Below, piece by piece: positions 1-12,060 of a DNA stretch of 64,000 bases; position 1 is the first letter of the stretch, and the number at the start of each line of letters is the position of its first letter. The DNA comes from Symsagittifera roscoffensis (lineage: Eukaryota; Xenacoelomorpha; Acoela; Convolutidae), in assembly GCF_963678635.1 (NCBI RefSeq), contig NC_087062.1, positions 92,975,845 through 93,039,844 on the forward strand. The letters are read 5' to 3'. The notes beneath the pieces were generated by a model, which did no database searches, was not told the DNA's origin, and saw only the letters and a program-made list of their open reading frames with translations. Made by a program: the position numbers and the translations under genes.

Positions 1-41
1 TTTTTACTAACCTTTCACTGTCTTCACCACAGGAACGCGAT

Positions 42-596
42 TTGCACTGTTCCCACGATATAATGTTACGCACTAAACAAACGCAAACTTACACATATTA
101 TCGTTTTATACAAAACCATTTTGATTTACACACACCATCGCGACAACCCCACCACCGTTTTCAGTTTATTAACTCGAAATACACATCACCGTTCTTTCTT
201 AATTTTACATTTTGCATTAAAAATACTAACCTCCACGGCATCCTCCGCAACTATGACCCAGTTACCCAAATGTATATATTCTGTCCCATCACGAAGACCT
301 TCAATGATGAAGAATCAAGACCCTTCATTATCCCGCATGAATTCATACAACCTATCGAAATACCCATACTAGAATATATTCATAACACTAAATATAATCA
401 TAAGATTTACAACTTGATCCAAAACACACCTCATGAATTTGCAGTAGGCACAGAAGAACTAAACACCATCAACGCACTTCAATTGCTTTGGCCACTGCTA
501 CAAACTAAAAATGTTATACGCATACTAGCCAAGTTATTGACAACATCAGACTTGATTCACGACATCTTCCCACATAGCTTTTTCCCAGATAAATAA
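42..596 (+). CDS. C-terminal part of the last accessory ORF, LTR element copy A
   Basis: This open frame encodes about 184 residues and closely matches the C-terminal half of the copy B protein at 19441-20451, with scattered conservative differences. Shared landmarks are an N-terminal LHCSHDIMLRTK, a central FFLNFT and a C-terminal LLTTSDLIHDIFPH. The first in-frame ATG is at 63, but similarity to copy B begins near base 31, so no real start lies here. Just upstream of that point the frame is shifted relative to copy B, so copy A is either mutated there or read through a splice acceptor-like stretch (TACTAAC-like, then CCACAG near base 32). The protein has no family I recognise. It looks globular, rich in aromatic residues and His, without an obvious membrane span. 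It sits last before the 3' LTR, where retroviruses often keep env or accessory genes. Confidence 0.7.
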   Translation: MHCSHDIMLRTKQTQTYTYYRFIQNHFDLHTPSRQPHHRFQFINSKYTSPFFLNFTFCIKNTNLHGILRNYDPVTQMYIFCPITKTFNDEESRPFIIPHEFIQPIEIPILEYIHNTKYNHKIYNLIQNTPHEFAVGTEELNTINALQLLWPLLQTKNVIRILAKLLTTSDLIHDIFPHSFFPDK

Positions 597-597
597 G

Positions 598-671
598 GTA
601 AATATGAATTAAAATAATTTTCACATATAAATTCAAAATTGTACTAACCATTTTTAAATTTATTATTTTAG
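598..671 (+). other. Putative small intron just after the stop codon, copy A
   Basis: One base after the TAA stop (594-596) there is a GTAAATATG donor at 598. A perfect TACTAAC branch-like motif lies at 642-648 and a TTATTTTAG acceptor ends at 671, giving a 74-nt intron. Copy B has the same arrangement (19437-19395) with a better donor. Conservation of donor, branch motif and acceptor in two diverged copies supports it. Splicing itself is inferred. Confidence 0.5.
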
Positions 672-2180
672 TGTTCACACCACTATCATCTACAAAACAG
701 AAAACAGACAAATAAAAATACAAACTTGTTAAATTATAATAATACTCCTAAATCTTTCGCACTAAATAATGTAGTAAAATTCATACCCAATGTAGTAATT
801 TCATTTATAAATTATTTCCCCAAGAAGCAGTAAAATTAAAAACGATGAAAATTTATAATTTTAAACTTCCCCAAAAGCAGTAAATTCGATTTCTAAGCAA
901 TAAATTTATAAAATGAGAAAGCAGTACTAACCTTTTCAATATTTTCATTCATTCGCGCAAGAATTCTATCCAAACTCGCACAACTCGCCCACGAAGAATT
1001 GTTTAAATAATGATTTTATGTTTCAAGTTTTCACTAACAACAACTCAAACAAGCAATAACAAGTTTCAAACTTTTCTTTAACTCGGTTGGAAAGGAACTA
1101 TATACTAAACCAAACCAACCAACGCAACTTACTAAACACCACAAATCATAAAATAACAGCATGACTAAGAAAAGAAAACCAACGGTACCCAAACTGGATT
1201 AACCCAGCTTAAAACTGGAAAATTTATTCTTTTGAAGACTATTATAAAGTCTAAGAAAGAAATAAAAAAAACACAAAAAAGTCGTAAGACAAAAGCAAAC
1301 CAAAAACAATTTGATTTTTGAAAAAAGGACACAACCAAAGTAACATAAGAAAGACCAGAAAAAACCAACATAAAATGTTGTCACATAACAGGACTTCTCA
1401 AAGAAATAGCATGAAATCATACTCCTGGCCTAACCCACCAGAGAAGGACGTCCTGAGCATGCTTATAGCTGGCCTAACCCACCGCGCTACACCCACGCTT
1501 TGTGACCACACTTCAATTTTTAATAAGAGGTACTCAAGGGTGAGCAACTCTTCAAAATAACTGAACTAAAATAAAACGCTTTTGTGAAAACAACTAACTA
1601 AGATCATGACTAAAAACCAAAATAACAGAAATTTATAAAATGTAAATCATAATATGCAGTATATAGATCACAGACAACAACAAAGACGAACATCCAAAGA
1701 CTAGACGATCCCATCACACTCGAACAAAAGAATGGCTAAACACAACCGACATGCCGTCCACAATCACGACTCAAAGGATTTAGAGTACGACTTGACTTCG
1801 CAGAAAAGGACTTCATTGAACTAGACCAATGACCACCTCGATGTTCAAGTATACGTACAGATCCGAGTTACAAGGCATCCCTTCCAAACACGATTTTCAC
1901 GCCATTCCCAGACGAGGCTGCGCACAAAACAGTTCTCTACTAATACAGAAAAATCTGACATAGCAAACCATTTTGAAATCGGATTGATTTCATTGGGGAT
2001 CACAGTCGTTGTCGAATGACAAGATAACAATTTCCTATCCCTAATTCCAGCGTCCTGGAACGTTCTTCTTCAAGAGGAACCGGATAAGAAAATGATGTTT
2101 GCCAAATACTAACGTTCATCATCCATCCTTCAATTACAGAAAGAAAGATAAATCTAAAAACTCTGTAAACCCCGGATGGG
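672..2180 (+). other. 3' untranslated region of LTR element copy A
   Basis: This is non-coding sequence between the last ORF and the 3' LTR, collinear with copy B 19394-17851. Short open frames here are not conserved as proteins between the copies. The stretch directly before the LTR (CCCGGATGGG) is the expected place of the plus-strand primer, but it is a poor polypurine tract. Confidence 0.7.
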
Positions 2181-2590
2181 TGGAACCGGATCTAAACTAC
2201 ATTTTATCATTGGATAAATTAGATATTTTACCACTATAAAATATTTAATGTTAACCAATCATATTCCATCTAACTAACAACCCACTTATTTGTAAGTGCT
2301 GAAATTACTTGTAATTTCAGCACCAGAGAGATTGAATTTAACTTAGAAATTAGTTACCTCTCCAAGAGAACTTCAGCAGTCGCAATAAGCCAGTATACTC
2401 TAGATCTATTGAGCCTAGCAGAGACTAGTTAAACACTCTGAGACTAGTAGACATAAGAGTAAGATTAGGATCGGTATTAGACTAAGAAGTTGCACGAATC
2501 TATCCGGCCGAAAATAAGACAACATGACGAGCAGACGGTGTACCCTATCCGAAATTACTCTATGAGTTATACACCCTACATCTTAACTCA
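2181..2590 (+). repeat. 3' LTR of copy A
   Basis: This 410-bp repeat starts TGGAACC and ends AACTCA, giving the TG...CA termini of an LTR. It aligns along its whole length with the two LTRs of copy B in reverse complement, with numerous substitutions. It contains the same 13-bp-stem hairpin (around 2297-2324) as the copy B LTRs. Confidence 0.9.
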
Positions 2591-3240
2591 TAATAAGATC
2601 AATATACTTAAAATTCTAAAATACTAATGACATAAATTAATAAATTAATAATAAAAAAAGTTATTAGACGTGTTAGGCTGCGCTCGAACCGAAGTACTTG
2701 GAATGAAGTGAGAATGCTTGCATCTGATTTGTTGAAGTTAATTCAACAGCGATCATGGTTTGAATGTTGTATCTTACTTTTTATGTTATTATGCTAAGGT
2801 GTTAAAACTATCTTTTTTGGCGTAAAAAGAAAGAGATCTTTGCTCTGATTCAAAAAGTGTCGGTGACATGACATAGTGCAGAAAATTCAGTTCGCCGAAT
2901 AAAATAAGAGCGCCAGTTTGCCGAAAGTGCTCATTGTTGAAATATAGTTATCACCGCAAACAAAAGGAGACAATACTCGGATTTGTTTTTGCTGCAGAGC
3001 TGAAAACTAAACTGGGGAAGTATTTCAAACTTCACGCCAAAAAACACAAAATACTTATCTTAGTATCACTTAGTACCAAACTGGCATGTTGAAGATAGCG
3101 AATTGAAAACTTTAATTCAAAAAAGTTTTCGAATTTCGAGAACGCTGTCAAATAGTTCTTCAGCCGATTTCTTTTAGAATAAAGTTGATACCATGCCTTT
3201 GCTCGCTTTCTCTATCATCTCACTATCATAATCTGCGCTA
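2591..3240. other. Intergenic, nothing recognised
   Basis: This is AT-rich sequence 3' of the copy A LTR. I see no ORF, no RNA gene and no clear repeat. Confidence 0.5.
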
Positions 3241-3663
3241 TCAGCTAATCCAATTTGAATATCCCAAGAGTACACTCAGATAATTCGTCATTCTCATCAC
3301 TTTCAGCTCTTTCTTGTATTCGCGCGTTATTAAACTGCTCCAAAGGCTTTCGAAGACAAACAAATAGCTCTCGACAAGATGGGAACTGTAAGTTTTTTCT
3401 TTAAGTATTGCCATATTTAATACTTCGGGATTGTTCGATGGTTTGACTGTTGTTTTAGGGGGCTGAAAATGAGATGTTTGTCGGGCTTGGTCGCAAAGAG
3501 GTGATGGAAGAGTCGAACAAGCCTCTGTGGAGAACTCTTCGGATAATTCTTCTGGTCGTGTTCTGGCTATCCTGGGTCGCGTTAATAGTCGGTGGGGCTC
3601 TAACAGTTCTGATGAATTCATCAAACTGCGAGTAAAATTTTTATCCATAAAGAACTCAGACAC
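3241..3663 (-). other. Possible coding exon, two frames open
   Basis: This stretch is richer in C and G than its surroundings. An open frame of about 140 residues starts after a TTCCCAG acceptor-like site (about 3665). Over its middle part a second frame on the same strand is also open for about 50 codons and looks equally protein-like. Two CAG/AG sites inside could be splice boundaries. I do not recognise either product. It may be an isolated exon, a degraded gene or chance. Confidence 0.25.
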
Positions 3664-4293
3664 CTGGGAATATTATTTACTGTTACTGATATTACTGTAA
3701 ATACTCATTGTTATTGTAAGTGCTCTATAGATGGTTCCGAAGAAGCAAAACTGTTGCATATTTTCGAATACGCTCCGATGTAGGATTCCTCCCTTGGCAA
3801 TTCTTACTTATTTACAACATCCACTTTGATAGAATCTGTCTAAGTTCCATTAAAAAAAGGCCTTTTGCCAATAATTACTAGTTCTGATGGGGCAGTGCTG
3901 GGAGAAACTTGATACTTTTTTAAACTAAGAAAACCTTGTCAAAAACTTTGGCTTATTTTCCTTAGAGATTGCCTGCAGTGCTCGAATTTTTATCAGAACA
4001 GAATTTCTCAAACGTATTGGGAGTGGTCGAAAAAATATTTGTTCGCTATAGAATATAAGATTGAAATTTTAAACGGTTTGAATACAAGATACGGAAGAAC
4101 TCTTAGAAAAAATATGGTTTTTGGATTGACCAATCAAAAATGGATATATTGAGCGCCAGGATTTCGGAGAAAATAAACTTCGTGATAAAAACCAATACAG
4201 CTAGAATTTTAAACGGGCCAGGTAGCCCGTGGGATTTCACTGGCAGCAAGAACAATTTTGCCGAAGGATCGGAAAGTGCCGAATAAGTGAAAA
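3664..4293. other. Intergenic, nothing recognised
   Basis: AT-rich sequence with no gene or clear repeat up to the MITE at 4294. Confidence 0.5.
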
Positions 4294-5115
4294 CAGGGGC
4301 GGATCTAGGATTTTCTCGAGGGTGGGGTGGATTTTTTAGGCCGACCAAATTGATTTTCCGACCTCTCCCAAAGCGCTACAAGGACCCTGAAAGACCCTGA
4401 CTTTCAATTTCGAAATGACAACAAAAAGGACATTAAGATGGTATGTTTTGTTTATTATCAAGTCTGAGTGTAAAATTAAAGTCTAGCTGAACAAAAAACA
4501 AACAAACAGCGCAGAATGTTCCGACTACAATCAATTCAAGGAAAAGAAGTCAGGAATAAGAGAAAATTTAAAAAACGTCTATTTTTTTTTAAATATATCA
4601 TTTTTTTCCCTGAAATTCCTTCTTTTCAATTTAAGTAAAGGACGACTGATCTTAGTGAAATAGTAAAATGTGGGAAATGAAACGCATGAGATGCATAGAT
4701 AAATTTAAAATTATAAGAAGCAACTGGCTTTAAAAAATCGGAAAAAAACGCCCTTTCATCATTTTCGTCTAATTTAGTCTGTTTTAAAAAAAATAAGGTT
4801 CAATACAACACCTAATTAACCAATTTGACCAAAAATACTAGTCATACCAGTTCCAGATATAGAAAATGCTAATCAAACATTCTTCATGCAACTATATAAG
4901 TACGGAATATTAAATGGAAGGTATATGATTAGGGATTTTTCATGAAGTGTGTTGAAAAATATGTTTTTTTTTTTAATTTTTAGGTGTTCACTGCAACCAG
5001 ACTGAAGTTACAAAGGTCCTGGTTACTCAAATAAAAAAATGGATATCTCAAAAATAGTACAAAGGGGACCCCTCCTAAAGGGGACCCCCCGGCCTCCCTC
5101 CTAAATCCGCGCCTG
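4294..5115. mobile_element. Non-autonomous hAT-like DNA transposon (MITE), 822 bp
   Basis: The left end reads CAGGGGCGGATCTAGGATTT and the right end is its imperfect inverse (CTAAATCCGCGCCTG). The flanking octamers AGTGAAAA (4286-4293) and ATTGAAAA (5116-5123) match at 7 of 8 bases, the 8-bp duplication typical of hAT elements. It has no transposase. Its interior is repeated in inverse orientation at 8515-8890 and 11310-12060, and related ends occur at 13450-13856, 53817 and 55190. Confidence 0.8.
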
Positions 5116-5403
5116 ATTGAAAATGTTACCCGTACCCAGTAAATTTTCTAAGAAAGATCTAATTATTTTATGATCTGAAACTCCTTGTTTTATATCTGAA
5201 ACATGGATATGCAATACAGTATTTTCAGATCTCAAATTTACATCTGAAATTAGATCCGAGAACACGTTTTTAAAGTATCCAGCCGTTGTTCTCACATTCC
5301 TTACAATATGCGTATAATGTATGAATTTCGAGAAAACATTTCGATATCAAATCTATAGCTGTTTCTGCTATTTTTAACTATACTTTGATTAATTAGCCGT
5401 AAA

Positions 5404-5637
5404 AACTTGAAAAGCATTCGAAAACTTACACAAATGCTTTTTTATTCTTGAAAATATTGCTATTTTTTAAATTTAAAATCGGTAAGCTTAAAGTATATCT
5501 TTAAAAACGCCAAAACGCCAACTTGAAAAGCATTCGAAAACTTACACAATTGGTTTTTTATTCTTGAAAATATTGCTATTTTTTAAATTCAAAATCGGTA
5601 AGCTTAAAGTATATCTTTCAAAACGCCAAAAAATGCA
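5404..5637. repeat. Tandem duplication, two units of about 116 bp
   Basis: Two adjacent units both begin AACTTGAAAAGCATTCGAAAA (5404 and 5520). They are nearly identical and run through TATTGCTATTTTTTAAAT and CGGTAAGCTTAAAGTATATC. Confidence 0.85.
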
Positions 5638-6169
5638 ATTATTTGGTTTAAAAAAATCCTAAAGTGCTTTAAAACGCCTTTTTTACCTAATTTTCAAAAT
5701 TTTAATAACGAAAAATTTTCCAAAAAATTTATTCAGTGTTAAGAAAAACTGGCTAAAGAATTTTGTTTTTTAGTTCAGTTTCGAGCAAATAAAGCGAGCG
5801 ATCAGGCTAACAATTGCTTATTTATGCTTAATTTAAGCCATGCAAAATTAGTTAAATGCAATAAACAATTTTTGTTTTGAGTTTGTAGAGTCATTTTGGG
5901 AACCAGAAACTTCAAATAAAATCAAAAATTTTCTGCAAAAAGTTTTGAAAAAACAAAACAAATTTTTGTTTACTTTTTCCGGTCATTTTTCTGCAAAAGC
6001 TTTGTCCAATATGCCTATAATACTATGACTGTCTAATTTGCCTAAATTTTCTTTTACACCAAATCTTTTCATCGCACCAAGCAGAAAAAAAATTTTAGGC
6101 CGTAGTTTTCCAAAGAGTATGGTCGGAAAATTCGGTGCTACTTGCGCAGAGGCCGACTACCCTTGTTGT

Positions 6170-6830
6170 TTTAAAGCAATGCAAATTCTGTAAAAATCAA
6201 GTGAAGCTATTTGCTGTTTGCATGATGTTTGTCCTGTTTTCACTGCGGAACCTCACCAAAAACACTTTCTGAAAGTTGAAAAGTACAAAACCTGTTCTCT
6301 TAAATTGCAGTTTTGTTTGAGAAACACGTCCATGGGTCAATTCGCATTCAAAGAAAACTTGCGGTAGAAAAAATATCTCGCAATATTTTCACCGCAGCAG
6401 TAGTGGCTCTGAAATGGCTCTGTCTTTAAAACTTTGCGAGTTGTTGCTTTCCTTTACTTTTGCGAGTTGTCTTTTGTTATAAGTTGTCTTTTGTCGCGAG
6501 TTGCCGCGGTACTAAAAGGAAGGTTAAAGAGTGCATGATATTGGTGTTGAACATTTATAACATTGGTATAATTTGTTGATTATTTAAACATATGCGCTCA
6601 GAGGTGACTCAATCGGTTTTCAGATTTAGTTCCCAAATGGTAAAAAGAACCAATTTTTGTGATAAACTGTTTTGTCGTGGTTATTTTTGTTTTTACTTGT
6701 TCCGTTCTGAGCACCAAAAATTAAATAACCGCAATGTTTCTACACAGCCAAATCAAAGATGCGACTACAAAAAATCTATTGACATATCATCCATAAATTC
6801 GAAAAAATCCAAATTAATTGAGACTGGAAG
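6170..6830. repeat. Old diverged copy of the repeat found in the 7.3 and 10.1 kb units
   Basis: Blocks here match 7330-8120 and 10130-10920 imperfectly, for example CTCACCAAAAACA, TTTCACCGCAGCAG, GCGAGTTGTC..TTTTGT and GTTCTGAGCACCAAAAA. The 82-codon frame at 6592-6840 lies in this repeat and has no counterpart in the other copies, so I do not call it a gene. Confidence 0.6.
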
Positions 6831-8514
6831 GTTATTATAAGTTTCCGTAGGTTTACAAATATCTTGGTAATTTGGAGAAAAAAAACGATGAGCGCCGTTA
6901 AAAGCAAAAATTGAACTTTTTTACAGCCTCTTTCAAGAAAATAAAAAATATTTGAAAATTCAATAAGCAAACTAAGTCTAGTTAGTTCCATTAAACCGTC
7001 TTTAGGTAAAATTATTTGCAGCAGTCACAAATGGGGAATCCTTATAAGTATCTGCAAGTGTCTAGAAGAAACTTTCAAGTACTGTAACTACCTAAAGTAG
7101 ATAATATATCGTCACAGTTATAGATGTTTTAAATTTTAAATAACCAAAAAAATTGAAGTTTCAAACCGGAAATAGGTTTTTATTATTTTGATCTAAAACA
7201 ACCTTTACTTATTACGGGTAACCATATTTAGATTTAAATATTCTGCTATGTTAGACTAAGATGATAGTTACGCTATAAAGCATAGCAAAGCCTGCGTTCT
7301 GTTTTGTTAGGCTAAAATAACACTCGATTTCTTAGTCAATGCGAAACAAGTAAAAAACAGATACGGCTGTTTGCAGGATGATGAATCTGTTTTTTTTTCG
7401 CTGAATCTCACCAAAAACAAACTCATAACGCTAAAAACTCAAAACTGAATCTCTAAAAATCCTTTTTAACTTTAGTTTGACAAACATGTAGATGCGACAA
7501 TTTGCAGCAAAAGATAGTTCACTTTGATATATTTTTCGCAATATACTCACTGCTGTAGAAGCGGCGCTAAAACGGCTGTCTTTCCAACTTAGCGAGATGT
7601 CGCTGTCCCAATTTTTGCAAATTGTTTTTCAGCACGAATTGTCTTTTGCCGCTCTTTGACACTTTACTAATTTTGCTTACATATCTTAAAGGTTAATAAA
7701 TACATGCTTTTTTGATCTAAATTCACAAGTAAACAAACAAAATTTGTAGGCGAAAAACAAGTTCCTCAAAGAACTATCAAAAGCTTACTTAGGTTTTTTA
7801 TGGGGTCCATAGTTTCAAAGGCGGGTCGGACTGAGCCGCAATGAGTACGGCACGTTGACGACTCTGAACCAGGGAAATTATTTCTTTTGAGTAAGTTGAC
7901 CATTTGAAACTTTGCGTTCGCATAGGACCGAATCAAGTTTTAGCCAGTTTTTGAGATAAAATGTCGAAGTGCGGTTTTCTGTAAGTTATTTTTCCGTTCT
8001 GAGCACCAAAAAGATTTAAATAGAATTGCTATCTTTCTATGCAGCCAAATCAAAGATGCGATCACAAAGGGTCTAGTGACATATCATGTTAAAACCGGAA
8101 GAGCTTGAAAAAATTCGAGTTCGTTGGTACCGGTAACACATTTAAAATATATTTGCCAGTTAAGAAACAATCGCTCTAGCAACTGACAGCAACTGATTTA
8201 TTTCCAATTGGTGTCAGTCCAACAGTTATAACGGATAGCCTCCATAGAAACGCAAGTCAGACAGTTGAATCCAGTAAATCTATAAAAAATTGCTTTTTAT
8301 ACAATTTTCATTCATTTTTGTTTAATGGTGTAACTGAAATTTAAATATTTTTTTACGGCATTAAAATTGGTGTATTGTTACTAACAAATGAAACTTTTTG
8401 ACTTAAAATGCAATTCATACTATTTTCAGAAATAGAAATGGTAAGAAATCCAAACTTTTTCAATAGCAAAATCAAGTTTTATTCGAGTACAAATTTGAAG
8501 CTGCCTTAGAATTT

Positions 8515-8890
8515 TTTCTAGCCAGTTGCTCCTTATAATTTTAAATTTATCTATGCATCTCATACCTCTCATTTCCCCAATTTTACTATTTCGCCAAGAT
8601 CAGTCGTCCTTTACTTAAATTGAAAAGAAGGAATTTCAGGGAAAAAATGATATATTTAATAAAAAAATTGACGTTTTTGAAATTTTCCCTTATTCCTGAC
8701 TTCTCTTCCTTGAATTGATTGTAGTAGGAAGATGCTGCGCTACTTGTTTGTTTTTTGTTCAGCTAGACTTTAATTTTTCACTCATACTTGATAATAAACA
8801 AAATATATCATCTTAATGCCTTTTTTGGTGTCATTTCGAAATTGAATGTCAATTCGAAATCCAAAATTTCCGTATTAAACTTCAAGAATT
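8515..8890. mobile_element. Truncated copy of the 4294-5115 MITE, inverse orientation
   Basis: This segment is the reverse complement of roughly 4440-4740 in the MITE at 4294. It shares the CAGTTGCTCCTTATAATTTT, AGTCGTCCTTTACTTAAATT and TTGTTCAGCTAGACTTTAAT blocks. The part with the terminal repeat is missing. Confidence 0.7.
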
Positions 8891-9378
8891 CTTCTGACCA
8901 TAAAAATAGAATTCATCAATTTGATAAACTTAGAGTTTGAAAATTTAGGCATTTCTGGAAAACGTTTGACAAGTTAATTTATTGTTAGCATTATCCGATT
9001 TGAGATTGCAAATTTTATCAAGTTGATTGATTGTTAGCATGATCCGATTATTATGAAAAGAGACTTGAAGACTAATTAAGCTATGAAAAACATATTTGGT
9101 CTCATACTTAACCTTTTAAAACTACTCGCTACACCATAAAATTGATGTTCATGCGAGGTTGGGGGGGCGGGACAAAAACAAGCCAATTTTTGTAGAAACT
9201 ACACAAAAAGGGATAAAATTTTTAAATCTCGAAAAGGAGCGATAAGTGAGACAGTGCATAATTTATAAAGTTTGATTCAAATTGCAGCATGACTTTTGTA
9301 GGAGGTAGCATGAAAGTGTTGTTAATGATATCCGATAACTTTTGTTATCATTCTGTGCAGAAACAAAAATTTTAGTTT

Positions 9379-9882
9379 TCAGTTGTAATAAATTTTGCGA
9401 AAGAACAAAACTGAGTATGTCGTGGTTCCAATGAAATACAAAATTGCGACTGCGATGTCAACTTGAACCATCAATTTCGACTGTTTCCTTTTACATCCTT
9501 CCAATTCAGCTCCTTGTGCTTCAATCAAACAAACATTATTCTTAGTTTTGTTAACTTTACGTCTGTTATTTTGGTCCTCGACTACTTCTGTGAAGTTGTT
9601 GTTAGCCAAGTCTTGGCTCGGTCTGTTTTGTTGGTTACTTCTACCGTCCAGAGGTTTTCTTTGAGAAATTTCTAGTCTCAGTTGGCGTTTTTCGATCCAT
9701 AGATGCAGATTAATGGACAAAGTGGCCATAGCTATGGACGCAGATGATAGGAACATGTTGCAGAGGAAGTAGTTGCATACTTCTGGGATGGTCTTGGATG
9801 TCTCCGGGATAAACTCTGTGACTATCATCAGGTTCACACAGAGAGCAAGTGTGAGGGTCACCCCGAACCCAATCCGATCACC
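9379..9882 (-). CDS. Nicotinic receptor terminal exon, distal duplicate (M2-M3-loop-M4)
   Basis: This encodes 167 residues and a stop after a TTGACAG acceptor. It begins GDRIGFG and continues into M2, which has Leu at the 9' pore position, an acidic residue at -1' and Glu at 20' (a cation-channel pattern). M3, a cytoplasmic loop of roughly 60 residues and M4 follow. It duplicates 12539-13042. Only four bases differ over 504, and each changes the protein (M/I in M3, V/I and E/G in the loop, Y/F at the end). Acceptor and frame are intact, so it could be an alternative last exon reached by skipping the proximal copy, or the start of a decaying duplicate. No second set of upstream exons lies next to it. 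Confidence 0.75.
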   Translation of the reverse strand, partial: GDRIGFGVTLTLALCVNLMIVTEFIPETSKTIPEVCNYFLCNMFLSSASIAMATLSINLHLWIEKRQLRLEISQRKPLDGRSNQQNRPSQDLANNNFTEVVEDQNNRRKVNKTKNNVCLIEAQGAELEGCKRKQSKLMVQVDIAVAILYFIGTTTYSVLFFRKIYYN

Positions 9883-11309
9883 CTGTCAACAAATGACAGT
9901 ATTCCGACTTATTGTCATTTTATAACGAAATGAACTTAATTCAAACAGAATGATTCTAAATATTTTGCAAGGATAGTCTCAAAAATGATGGTGTTTGATC
10001 AGCTCATCTTTTCCAAAGTTTTTACTTTCGGTGAATTTATTCGTTGATGATAGACTAAGATGATAGTTACGCTATAAAGCATAGCAAAGCCTGCGTTCTG
10101 TTTTGTTAGGCTAAAATAACACTCGATTTCTTAGTCAATGCGAAACAAGTAAAAAACAGATACGGCTGTTTGCAGGATGATGAATCTGTTTTTTTTTTCG
10201 CTGAATCTCACCAAAAACAAATTCATAACGCTAAAAACTCAAAACTGAATCTCTAAAAATCCTTTTTAACTTTAGTTTGACAAACATGTAGATGCGACAA
10301 TTTGCAGCAAAAGATAGTTCACTTTGATATATTTTTCGCAATATACTCACTGCTGTAGAAGCGGCGCTAAAACGGCTGTCTTTCCAACTTAGCGAGATGT
10401 CGCTGTCCCAATTTTTGCAAATTGTTTTTCAGCACGAATTGTCTTTTGTCGCTCTTTGGCACTTTACTAATTTTGCTTACATATCTTAAAGGTTAATTAA
10501 TACATGCTTTTTTGATCTAAATTCACAAGTAAACAAACAAAATTTGTAGGCGAAAAACAAGTTCCTCAAAGAACTATCAAAAGCTTACTTAGGTTTTTTA
10601 TGGGGTCCATAGTTTCAAAGGCGGGTCGGACTGAGCCGCAATGAGTACGGCACGTTGACGACTCTGAACCAGGGAAATTATTTCTTTTGAGTAAGTTGAC
10701 CATTTGAAACTTTGCGTTCGCATAGGACCGAATCAAGTTTTAGCCAGTTTTTGAGATAAAATGTCGAAGTGCGGTTTTCTGTAAGTTATTTTTCCGTTCT
10801 GAGCACCAAAAAGATTTAAATAGAATTGCTATCTTTCTATGCAGCCAAATCAAAGATGCGATCACAAAGGGTCTAGTGACATATCATGTTAAAACCGGAA
10901 GAGCTTGAAAAAATTCGAGTTCGTTGGTACCGGTAACACATTTAAAATATATTTGCCAGTTAAGAAACAATCGCTCTAGCAACTGACAGCAACTGATTTA
11001 TTTCCAATTGGTGTCAGTCCAACAGTTATAACGGATAGCCTCCATAGAAACGCAAGTCAGACAGTTGAATCCAGTAAATCTATAAAAAATGCTTTTTATA
11101 CAATTTTCATTCATTTTTGTTTAATGGTGTAACTGAAATTTAAATATTTTTTACGGCATAAAAATTGGTGTATTGTTACAAACAAATGAAACTTTTTGAC
11201 TGAAAATGCAATTCATACCATTTTCAGAAATAGAAATGGTAAGAATTCCAAACTTTTTCAATAGCAAAATCAAGTTTTATTCGAGTACAAATTTGAAGCT
11301 GCCTTAGAA

Positions 11310-12060
11310 TTTTTCCTTTGCTCAGGTATTCGACCTACTGTCGACCCAAAGGGACCCTCTTTGTAGTATTTTGAGATATCCATTTTTAATTTGAGTAACC
11401 AGGATCTTTGTGACTTCAGTCTGGTTGCAATGAAGACCTAAAAGATTTAAAAAAACATATTTTTTAACACACTTCAGGAAAAATCCCTAATCATAGACCT
11501 TCCATGTAATATTCCGTACTTTTATACTTGCATGAAGAATGTTTGATTAACATTTTCTATATCTGGAATTGGTATGACTAGTATTTTTTGGTCAAATGGG
11601 TTAATTAGGTGCCTTGAACCATTTTTAAAACAGACTAAATTAGACAAAAATGATGAAAGGGCGTTTTTTTCCCGATTTTTTAACGCCAGTTGCTCCTTAT
11701 AATTTTAAATTTATCTATGCATCTCATGCCTCTCATTTCCCCAATTTTACTATTTCGCCAAGATCAGTCGTCCTTTACTTAAATTGAAAAGAAGGAATTT
11801 CAGGGAAAAAATGATATATTTAATAAAAAAAATTGACGTTTTCCCTTATTCCTGACTTCTCTTCCTTGAATTGATTGTAGTAGGAAGATGCTGCGCTACT
11901 TGTTTGTTTTTTGTTCAGCTAGACTTTAATTTTTCACTCATACTTGATAATAAACAAAATATACCATCTTAATGCCTTTTTTGGTGTCATTTCGAAATTG
12001 AATGTCAATTCGAAATCAAAAATTTCCGTATTAAACTTCAAGAATTCTTCTGACCATAAA
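11310..12060. mobile_element. MITE of the 4294 family, inverse orientation
   Basis: Reverse complement of most of the 4294-5115 element. It includes the GATATCCATTTTTAATTTGAGTAACCAGG segment near the right end and the CCTTTACTTAAATTGAAAAG segment. The terminal CAGGGGCGGAT repeat is degraded (GCTCAGGTATTCGACC at its edge). Confidence 0.65.

Larger units (their letters stand above)
1..2590 (+). mobile_element. LTR retroelement copy A, 3' portion only
   Basis: This is the 3' end of an element of the same family as the full-length copy at 17441-36301, in the opposite orientation. It holds the end of the last ORF (to 596), a 3' untranslated region and a 3' LTR (2181-2590). The rest lies outside the window. 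Sequence and protein similarity to copy B is high throughout but with many substitutions, so it is a separate and clearly diverged insertion. Its target duplication cannot be tested because the 5' end is missing. Confidence 0.9.
7252..10050. repeat. Tandem duplication unit 1 (carries the distal receptor last exon)
   Basis: This unit starts TAGACTAAGATGATAG and runs directly into unit 2 at 10051, which starts identically. It ends with ...GTGAATTTATTCGTT, as unit 2 does at 13206. The two are nearly identical apart from about 370 bp of MITE sequence present only in unit 2 (about 11318-11690). The duplication is head to tail and recent. Confidence 0.9.

Noticed and set aside
9463..9675. 70-residue + strand frame, repeated at 12623-12835
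   Set aside because: It is the reverse of the receptor last exon and is copied only because the exon is duplicated.
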